Shown here: in pieces, positions 58,383 to 64,000 of the stretch
How the letters are laid out: each line of letters opens with the position of its first letter
Numbering within the stretch: position 1 is the stretch's first letter
DNA from: Streptomyces violaceorubidus
GTDB taxonomy: Bacteria > Actinomycetota > Actinomycetes > Streptomycetales > Streptomycetaceae
Direction: 5' to 3'
Assembly (NCBI RefSeq): GCF_000717995.1
Contig: NZ_JODM01000026.1
Location: forward strand, 1-64,000
Length of the DNA stretch: 64,000 nucleotides
Translations under genes and position numbers: made by a program
Notes under the pieces: model-generated
Database searches by the model: none
Told to the model about the DNA's origin: nothing
What the model saw: the letters and a program-made list of their open reading frames with translations, nothing else

Positions 58383-59858
58383 GTGGCGGATGAGCTCACC
58401 CCGGAGATCTCGGAGAACCCGGAGACCCCGGACGAGTCCGAAGAGCCGATCAAGCAGCGCAAGAACGGCCTGTACCCGGGCGTGACCGACGAGCTGGCCG
58501 AGAACATGAAGTCCGGCTGGGCCGACACCGAGCTGCACGACCTGGAGCCGATCCCCCAGGCCGCCGAGACCGCCGCCCGCCGCGCCGCCCTGTCCGCCCG
58601 CTTCCCCGGCGAGCGTCTGGTGATCCCCGCGGGCAACCTCAAGACCCGCTCCAACGACACGGAGTACCCCTTCCGTGCCTCGGTCGAGTACACGTACCTG
58701 ACCGGCAACCAGACCGAGGACGGCGTCCTGGTCCTGGAGCCCAGGGGGGACGGGCACACCGCGACGATCTACCTCCTGCCGCGCTCGGACCGGGAGAACG
58801 GCGAGTTCTGGCTGAGCGGGCAGGGCGAGCTGTGGGTCGGCCGCCGCCACTCCCTCACCGAGGCCGGGAAGCTGTACGGCATCCCCGCCTCCGACGTCCG
58901 CGAGCTGGCCGACAGCCTGCGCGAGGCCACCGGCCCGGTGCGCGTCGTGCGCGGTTACGACGCCGGTGTCGAGGCGGCCCTGACCGACAAGGTCACCGCC
59001 GAGCGCGACGAGGAACTGCGCGTCTTCCTCTCCGAGGCCCGCCTGGTCAAGGACGAGTTCGAGATCGGCGAGCTGCAGAAGGCCGTCGACTCCACCGTGC
59101 GCGGCTTCGAGGACGTCGTGAAGGTCCTCGACAAGGCCGAGGCGACCAGCGAGCGCTACATCGAGGGCACCTTCTTCCTCCGCGCCCGCGTCGAGGGCAA
59201 CGACGTCGGCTACGGCTCCATCTGCGCCGCGGGGCCGCACGCCTGCACCCTGCACTGGGTTCGCAACGACGGCCCGGTCCGCTCCGGCGACCTGCTGCTG
59301 CTCGACGCGGGCGTGGAGACGCACACGTACTACACCGCCGACGTCACGCGCACGCTGCCGGTCAACGGCACGTACAGCGAGCTGCAGAAGAAGATCTACG
59401 ACGCCGTGTACGACGCCCAGGAGGCCGGCATCGCGGCGGTGAAGCCGGGCGCCAAGTACCGCGACTTCCACGACGCCGCCCAGCGGGTGCTGGCCGAGCG
59501 GCTCGTCGAGTGGGGCCTGGTCGAGGGCCCCGTCGAGCGGGTGCTGGAGCTGGGCCTGCAGCGCCGCTGGACGCTGCACGGCACCGGTCACATGCTCGGC
59601 CTGGACGTCCACGACTGCGCCGCCGCGCGCGTGGAGTCCTACGTCGACGGCACGCTGGAGCCCGGCATGGTGCTCACCGTCGAGCCGGGTCTGTACTTCC
59701 AGGCCGACGACCTGACCGTCCCCGAGGAGTACCGGGGCATCGGCGTGCGCATCGAGGACGACATCCTCGTCACCGCCGAGGGCAACCGGAACCTGTCCGC
59801 CGGGCTGCCGCGCCGGTCGGACGAGGTCGAGGAGTGGATGGCCGCGCTGAAGGGCTGA
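58383..59858 (+). CDS. pepP: Xaa-Pro aminopeptidase
   Basis: A 491-residue M24B metallopeptidase removing N-terminal residues ahead of proline. Pita-bread motifs: LLDAGVETHTYYTADVTRTL (two Asp ligands), RWTLHGTGHMLGLDVHD (His), MVLTVEPGLYF (Glu), GIGVRIEDDILV (Glu). Prolidase-like N-terminal domain up to residue about 220. GTG 58383 is six bases after a perfect AGGAGG; ATG 58377 abuts it and is less likely. Confidence 0.95.
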   Translation: MADELTPEISENPETPDESEEPIKQRKNGLYPGVTDELAENMKSGWADTELHDLEPIPQAAETAARRAALSARFPGERLVIPAGNLKTRSNDTEYPFRASVEYTYLTGNQTEDGVLVLEPRGDGHTATIYLLPRSDRENGEFWLSGQGELWVGRRHSLTEAGKLYGIPASDVRELADSLREATGPVRVVRGYDAGVEAALTDKVTAERDEELRVFLSEARLVKDEFEIGELQKAVDSTVRGFEDVVKVLDKAEATSERYIEGTFFLRARVEGNDVGYGSICAAGPHACTLHWVRNDGPVRSGDLLLLDAGVETHTYYTADVTRTLPVNGTYSELQKKIYDAVYDAQEAGIAAVKPGAKYRDFHDAAQRVLAERLVEWGLVEGPVERVLELGLQRRWTLHGTGHMLGLDVHDCAAARVESYVDGTLEPGMVLTVEPGLYFQADDLTVPEEYRGIGVRIEDDILVTAEGNRNLSAGLPRRSDEVEEWMAALKG

Positions 59859-59873
59859 CCCCCACCCGCCGTA

Positions 59874-59909
59874 CGACGGCCGGGCACCCGCGCGGGTGCC
59901 CGGCCGTCG
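59874..59909. terminator. Bidirectional terminator after pepP
   Basis: Perfect 16-bp stem CGACGGCCGGGCACCC / GGGTGCCCGGCCGTCG with GCGC loop, between convergent genes. Confidence 0.82.
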
Positions 59910-59928
59910 GCCTGTTCGGGCCCTGCCG

Positions 59929-60393
59929 TCACACCGCCACCAGCGGGGCGTTCTCGCGCCACTTGAGGACCTTGTCGAAGCTCACGACGGCACCGGCCCG
60001 CCCCGGCGCACTGCCGATGTGGACGTGGTCGGCGAGCTCCCGGATGAGACACAGGCCGCGACCGCTCTCCGCCTCCGGGGACGCCGGGCGGACTGCCCCC
60101 TGCGGCCCGCCCGGAGCGGCGGCGGGAAATCCGGGACCGGTGTCGGCCACCTCGATACGGCAGCGCTCGCCGTCCAGATAGGCCGTGACGCGGTACGCCT
60201 CACCGGGGCGGCCGGACCCGTCGTCCCCGCCGTGCTCGACGGCGTTGGCGCAGGCCTCGCTGAGCGCGACGGAGAGGTCGAAGGAGATGTCGGGGTCGAC
60301 GCCCGCGGTCTCCATGGTGCCGATCAGCAGACGGCGGGCCAGGGGCACGCTCGCAGCCTCGCGCCGCAAATGGAGTGACCACCAGATGCTCAT
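59929..60393 (-). CDS. RsbW-like ATP-binding protein (second)
   Basis: A 154-residue HATPase_c_2 protein: LSVALSEACANAVEHGGDDG (N box), RIEVADTGPGFPAAAPGGPQ (G1), ESGRGLCLIRELADHVHIGS (G2). Of the anti-sigma/switch-kinase type. ATG 60393 follows GGGAGG. Confidence 0.9.
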   Translation of the reverse strand: MSIWWSLHLRREAASVPLARRLLIGTMETAGVDPDISFDLSVALSEACANAVEHGGDDGSGRPGEAYRVTAYLDGERCRIEVADTGPGFPAAAPGGPQGAVRPASPEAESGRGLCLIRELADHVHIGSAPGRAGAVVSFDKVLKWRENAPLVAV

Positions 60394-60634
60394 GCTCCAG
60401 CCTCCCGGCCGCGGCTCGACATACCGATACGTATTGCCCCTCACACCCGGACGTAAGCGCGTCGCGCCCGTGACACCGCTCATCTGGCGGATGCGTCGCC
60501 CTCGTCGACCGGTGTATGCGGGACGACTCGTACCAGAGGGTGACCTTCCACCCTGTTCCTCGCCTTCCGGTTGTACGGCATCTTGTGGACCTGCCGTACG
60601 GCGGGCGGGCCGCGGGTGCGATGATGAGGCCGCC

Positions 60635-61483
60635 ATGACTGCCCCCCACCCGCCAACGGCGCGCTCCGGGAACGACCTCCGGATCCTGCGGGCCGCGGTG
60701 TTCGCCGCGGTCTGCGTCGTGCTGGCCGCGGCGGGGCACGCCCTGGCCTCCTGTGCCACCGTTCCGCTCTGGTCGCTGGGCGCGGGATTCCTCGGGGCGG
60801 TCCTGGTCGCCGTGCCGCTCGCCGGTCGCCGGCGCTCGCTGCCCGCCATCGCGCTGCTGCTCACCTTCGGACAGACCGCGCTGCACGCCCTGTTCGGGCT
60901 GGGCCAGCACGGCACCGCCGCGGCCACGGCGCCCGGTACGGCCGTCGCGTCCGGCGGCGGGGCGGGTGCGCTGTCCGACGCTTCCCTTGTCCAGCAGGCC
61001 GCACGGCTGGTCTGCGGGACCACCGCGGCGGCGATCAGCCCGACCCAGGCCGAGCGGATCCTCACCGACGCCCGGATCGCGCCCGGCGTCCCGACCGGCG
61101 CGGCGCACCATTCCGCGGACGCCCTGTCCGCCGCCGGTACCTCCGCCTCGCTGCTGCCGTCTCTGCCGATGCTGCTCGGTCACGTCCTCGCGGCCCTGGC
61201 CACCGGCTGGCTGCTGCGGCGCGGGGACCTGGCCCTGGCCCGGCTCGTCGAACTGTCGGCGCACTCGGCCCAGTCCATGGCCGAGGCGGCGTTCGTACGC
61301 GCCCTGCGCGCGGCGCTGTTCCTCGTGCGCGCCCTGCACGCCGGGCTGGCCGGCGCCCCCGGTACGGGTCCGCGTCCGCCGCACCCGACGCTGTGGGTGC
61401 CGCCCCGGCCCCGTACCACCGCGCTCCAGCACACGGTCATCAGGCGCGGCCCGCCGAGTGACGCGTTCGCCCTCACCGCCTGA
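60635..61483 (+). CDS. Multi-pass membrane protein, copper-cluster associated
   Basis: A 282-residue protein with about five hydrophobic segments (LRAAVFAAVCVVLAAAGHAL, LPAIALLLTFGQTALHALFG, MLLGHVLAALATGWLLRRGD) and several His near membrane borders (GHAL, LHALFGLGQH, GAAHHS). Homologues commonly precede ycnI in Streptomyces; a role in copper handling is inferred from position. Confidence 0.72.
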   Translation: MTAPHPPTARSGNDLRILRAAVFAAVCVVLAAAGHALASCATVPLWSLGAGFLGAVLVAVPLAGRRRSLPAIALLLTFGQTALHALFGLGQHGTAAATAPGTAVASGGGAGALSDASLVQQAARLVCGTTAAAISPTQAERILTDARIAPGVPTGAAHHSADALSAAGTSASLLPSLPMLLGHVLAALATGWLLRRGDLALARLVELSAHSAQSMAEAAFVRALRAALFLVRALHAGLAGAPGTGPRPPHPTLWVPPRPRTTALQHTVIRRGPPSDAFALTA

Positions 61484-61612
61484 CACGACGCGACCGCCGT
61501 CCCGCTGAGGGAGGGGCCGCCGTCGTGCGGCACGCGCGCGTGCGCGCATCCCTCCCGTCCTCGGCACCGGCTGCCCAGCACCGGTGTCCACACGAAGCGG
61601 AGTACTCCGTCC

Positions 61613-62374
61613 ATGAAGGCTTCCCGTATCGCCGCCGCCGGCGCCGTCTCCGGCATCGCCGTGCTCGCCCTGTCCGCCCCCGCCTTCGCCCACGTCAGCG
61701 TGCAGCCGGAGGGCCCGGCCGCCAAGGGCGGCTACGCGGTCGTCGACTTCAAGGTCCCCAACGAGCGCGACAACGCCTCCACCACCAAGCTGGAGGTCAG
61801 CTTCCCGACCGACCACCCGCTGTCGTCCGTCATGCCGCAGCCGGTGCCGGGCTGGAAGGTCGACGTCACCAAGGCCAAGCCGGCCAAGCCGCTGGAGGCG
61901 CACGGCAAGCAGATCACCGAGGTCGTCACCAAGGTGACCTGGACCGCCGACGGCAAGGGCGTCGAGCCCGGCTACTTCCAGAAGTTCCCGGTCTCCATCG
62001 GCGCGCTGCCCGAGGACGCCGACCAGCTGGTGTTCAAGGCGATCCAGACGTACTCCAACAAGGAGGTCGTGCGCTGGATCGAGGTGCCGCAGGAGGGCCA
62101 GGAAGAGCCCGACACCCCGGCGCCCGTGCTCGCGCTGACCGCCGCGGAGGACGACGCCCACGGCGCGGCGGGCTCCTCGGACGCCAAGGCCGACGACACC
62201 GGGGCGGCGGCGCAGAACACCGCCGCCGAAACCTCCGCGTCGGACTCCGGCTCCGGTGACGGCAGCGACACCACCGCCCGGGTCCTCGGCATCGTCGGCA
62301 TCGTCGTCGGCGCGGCGGGCGTCGGGTACGGCGTGCTGGCCGGTCGTCGGCGCGGTTCCGGCGCGTCGGCGTAA
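61613..62374 (+). CDS. ycnI: YcnI family (DUF1775) copper protein
   Basis: A 253-residue exported protein: signal peptide with cleavage before HVSVQPEGPAAKGG, leaving an N-terminal His as copper ligand, cupredoxin-like fold containing PVPGWKVDVTK (Trp of the copper site), an acidic Ala/Asp linker and a C-terminal membrane anchor VLGIVGIVVGAAGVGYGVLA. YcnI proteins act with Sco, PCu(A)C and CopC/D in copper delivery. Confidence 0.9.
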   Translation: MKASRIAAAGAVSGIAVLALSAPAFAHVSVQPEGPAAKGGYAVVDFKVPNERDNASTTKLEVSFPTDHPLSSVMPQPVPGWKVDVTKAKPAKPLEAHGKQITEVVTKVTWTADGKGVEPGYFQKFPVSIGALPEDADQLVFKAIQTYSNKEVVRWIEVPQEGQEEPDTPAPVLALTAAEDDAHGAAGSSDAKADDTGAAAQNTAAETSASDSGSGDGSDTTARVLGIVGIVVGAAGVGYGVLAGRRRGSGASA

Positions 62375-62423
62375 CGACGCCGCGCCGGTGCGTCGGCAGC
62401 ACCTCGCCGACGCATCATCTCGT

Positions 62424-62480
62424 CCGGTGCGCGCCGGACACCGTCCGTCGGTTTCCCCGACGGACCCCGGCGCGCACCGG
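62424..62480. terminator. Nested hairpin between ycnI and sco genes
   Basis: Outer 14-bp stem CCGGTGCGCGCCGG / CCGGCGCGCACCGG encloses a 9-bp stem GTCCGTCGG / CCGACGGAC; a further TGCGTCGGC/GCCGACGCA hairpin lies just upstream (62389-62414). No T-run, so it may be an attenuator or processing site. Confidence 0.65.
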
Positions 62481-62507
62481 AGCACCTCACATCTGGGACA
62501 TTTTTCT

Positions 62508-63158
62508 ATGCACAAGAAGACGTTCGCCCTGGCCGCCCTGCTCGCCGCCGCCTCCCTGACGCTGTCCGCCTGCGGCAGCGACGGTGACAGCGACAAGCCC
62601 GTGACCGTGGTCTCCGAGGACAACAGCCAGCAGGCTGCCACCGTCCTGGACAAGCCGTTCGAGAAGCCCGACCTGGTCCTCACCGACACCCGGGGCAAGA
62701 AGTACGACCTCCGCGAGCAGACCGCCGGCAAGCCCACGCTGATCTACTTCGGCTACACCCACTGCCCCGACGTCTGCCCGCTGACCATGAACAACGTCGC
62801 CGTGGCCAAGAAGCAGCTCTCCCAGGCCGAACAGGACAAGCTCCGCGTCGTGTTCGTCAGCACCGACCCGGAGCGCGACACCCCGGCCGCGCTCGGCAAG
62901 TGGCTCAAGGGCATCGACCCGCAGATCGTCGGCCTGACCGGCGAGTTCGACACCATCCAGGCCGGCGCCCGCACCCTCGGCATCTCCATCGACCCGCCGA
63001 CCAAGGACAAGGACGGCAAGATCGTCTCGACCCACGGCACCCAGGTCGTCGCCTTCTCCCCGAAGTCCGACGCGGGCTACGTCCTCTACGGCGAGGACGC
63101 CACGGTCGACGACTACACCAAGGACCTCCCCAAGCTCATCAAGGGGGAGAACCCGTGA
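62508..63158 (+). CDS. sco: SCO1/SenC family copper lipoprotein
   Basis: A 216-residue thioredoxin-fold lipoprotein. Lipobox LTLSAC at about residues 16-21; copper/thiol motif THCPDVCPLTMNNVAVAKKQ (CxxxC); STDPERDTPAALGKWLKGID; conserved His in VSTHGTQVVAFSP. It metallates the CuA site of cytochrome oxidase; in S. lividans Sco works with ECuC and affects morphology. Its stop overlaps the first possible start of the next gene (GTGA). Confidence 0.94.
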   Translation: MHKKTFALAALLAAASLTLSACGSDGDSDKPVTVVSEDNSQQAATVLDKPFEKPDLVLTDTRGKKYDLREQTAGKPTLIYFGYTHCPDVCPLTMNNVAVAKKQLSQAEQDKLRVVFVSTDPERDTPAALGKWLKGIDPQIVGLTGEFDTIQAGARTLGISIDPPTKDKDGKIVSTHGTQVVAFSPKSDAGYVLYGEDATVDDYTKDLPKLIKGENP

Positions 63159-63298
63159 GGCGGTTCGCGGGAGGGCCGGTGAGGCGGTTCGCGGGAGGGC
63201 CGGTGAGGCGGTTCGCGGGAGGGCCGGTGAGGCGGTTCGCGGGAGGGCCGGTGAAGCGGTCCGCGGGAGGGCCGGTGAGGCGGTTCGCGGGAGGGCCG
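63155..63298. repeat. 24-bp repeat carrying ribosome site and GTG start, six units
   Basis: Unit GTGAGGCGGTTCGCGGGAGG-GCCG. GTG codons fall at 63155, 63179, 63203, 63227, 63251, 63275 and 63299, all in one frame, and from the second onward each is preceded by GGGAGGGCC. One unit reads GTGAAGCGGTCCGC. Confidence 0.93.
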
Positions 63299-63781
63299 GT
63301 GAGGCGTTCCGCCCTCGCCGCCGTCGCGGTGATCGGCGCCCTGGCCCTCGCGGGCTGCGGCGGCTCGGACTCCGCGGCCTCCGGCGCCGAACTCTCGGTC
63401 GACGCCGCCTACATACCGCAGCCCGTCTCCGACTCGATGGCGGCCGGCTTCCTCACGATCACCAACGAGGGCGACACCGCGGACGAGCTGACCTCCGTCA
63501 CCAGTGAGGCCGGCGAGATCACCGTGCACGAGACCGCCGGCGGGACCATGAAGGAGGTCGACCGCCTGGAGGTCCCCGCCCACGGTCAACTGGTGTTCAA
63601 GAGCGGCGGGAACCACCTGATGTTCGAGAAGCTGAAGCAGCAGCCGAAGCAGGGACAGTCCGTCACCGTCGCACTGCACTTCGCCCACTCCGCCCCCGTC
63701 ACGGTCAAGCTGCCCGTGAAGGCGGCCACCTACCAGCCCACCACCGGACACTCCGGGCACTCCGAAGACTCCGGACACTGA
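63299..63781 (+). CDS. PCu(A)C copper chaperone (ECuC-like lipoprotein)
   Basis: From GTG 63299 the product has 160 residues: VRRSALAAVAVIGALALAGC is a normal lipoprotein signal, then the PCu(A)C domain with VHETAGGTMKEVDRL and SGGNHLMFEKLK, giving the His-Met...His-x-Met copper site. The C-terminus is His-rich (GHSGHSEDSGH). Up to six upstream GTG starts would add VRRFAGGP octapeptides and push the signal peptide inward; 63299 is preferred because it gives a proper signal. In S. lividans ECuC passes Cu(I) to Sco. Confidence 0.92.
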   Translation: MRRSALAAVAVIGALALAGCGGSDSAASGAELSVDAAYIPQPVSDSMAAGFLTITNEGDTADELTSVTSEAGEITVHETAGGTMKEVDRLEVPAHGQLVFKSGGNHLMFEKLKQQPKQGQSVTVALHFAHSAPVTVKLPVKAATYQPTTGHSGHSEDSGH

Positions 63782-63794
63782 GGGAGGGACCACC

Positions 63795-64000
63795 TTGACG
63801 CAGACCATCGCCCCGCGCGTGCGCACCCTGGTGCTGCTGCTCCTGGCCGCGGCATGCGCGCTGCTGGCCGCCGCCGGGCCGGCCGCCGCGCACGCCGCGC
63901 TCACCGGCAGCGATCCCCGGGAGGGGGCGGTGGTCGACAGGGCTCCGGCCCAGGTGTCGCTCACCTTCTCCGAGTCGGTTTCCATGGACGACGACTCGCT
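63795..64000 (+). CDS. CopC/CopD family copper protein (5' part only)
   Basis: TTG 63795 with GGGAGGG seven bases upstream. Signal peptide LVLLLLAAACALLAAAGPAA, then AHAALTGSDPREGAVVDRAP and VSLTFSESVSMDDDS, the CopC domain start with its N-terminal copper His. Continues past the window edge. Last member of the copper operon seen here. Confidence 0.9.
   Translation, partial: MTQTIAPRVRTLVLLLLAAACALLAAAGPAAAHAALTGSDPREGAVVDRAPAQVSLTFSESVSMDDDS

Noticed and set aside
56790..59612. 940-codon minus-strand open frame over PP2C and pepP
   Set aside because: Antisense shadow; both plus-strand genes have intact catalytic motifs.

Overview
The window is high-GC actinobacterial chromosome of the Streptomyces type: strong G/C third-position bias, frequent GTG/TTG starts, AGGAGG-like ribosome sites, many leaderless starts, and a gene set typical of the Streptomyces core (upp, tadA, paired sigF/sigN-type sigma genes, nepA-like spore-wall protein, Xaa-Pro aminopeptidase, Sco/ECuC copper genes). 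From remembered gene order it matches the S. coelicolor region around SCO4045 down to SCO3965; that is recollection, not a search.

Layout. 0-11.5 kb: a penicillin-acylase-family Ntn hydrolase (cut by the window start) faces a siderophore-interacting protein across an iron box; then a HhH-GPD repair protein, an HdeD-like membrane protein, small genes, a LytR_C protein, upp, the tadA pair, tRNA-Ser(CGA), a Dabb protein and two paralogous SigB/SigF-type sigma factors. 11.5-19.4 kb: a MarR regulator, a DHA2 exporter carrying three carboxypeptidase-regulatory-like repeats, a YceI protein with the same domain, two GAF-ANTAR regulators, a STAS anti-anti-sigma factor, a PPOX protein and a TetR regulator. 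19.5-27.2 kb: a decayed DHA2 transporter behind a perfect palindromic operator/promoter, then a tightly coupled operon of response regulator, sensor kinase, GT2-GtrA glycosyltransferase and GT39 glycosyltransferase. 27.3-34.2 kb: a worn stretch with truncated GntR and HxlR regulators, an amidohydrolase, a DUF2797 protein, a class B penicillin-binding protein, and a small accessory patch with an integrase stub beside tRNA-Arg(ACG), followed by tRNA-Ser(GCT). 34.4-45 kb: an SSI-type protease inhibitor, a 1491-residue degenerate PAS/kinase/receiver protein, a TetR-MFS pair, a fatty acyl-CoA ligase, an ECF/SigE-type sigma factor and the nepA-like gene. 45.3-48 kb: an accessory patch (Prim-Pol protein, hypothetical proteins, N-terminally truncated GntR/UTRA gene) abutting tRNA-Ser(TGA). 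48-64 kb: TetR plus quinone oxidoreductase, an HtrA-like protease, GDPD, RsbW-like ATPases, a GAF-PP2C phosphatase, a second Prim-Pol gene, a candidate double-hairpin small RNA, PepP, and finally a copper cluster (membrane protein, YcnI, Sco, PCu(A)C, CopC/D, the last cut by the window end).

Two themes stand out. First, regulation: SigF/SigN sigma factors share the window with a STAS antagonist, two RsbW-type kinases, a PP2C phosphatase and the NepA-like spore protein known in S. coelicolor as a SigN-dependent gene. Second, decay and repeat-driven change: at least four broken genes, a GC-rich inverted repeat inserted in one of them, many short tandem duplications, and a copper-chaperone gene whose ribosome site and start codon are repeated seven times.
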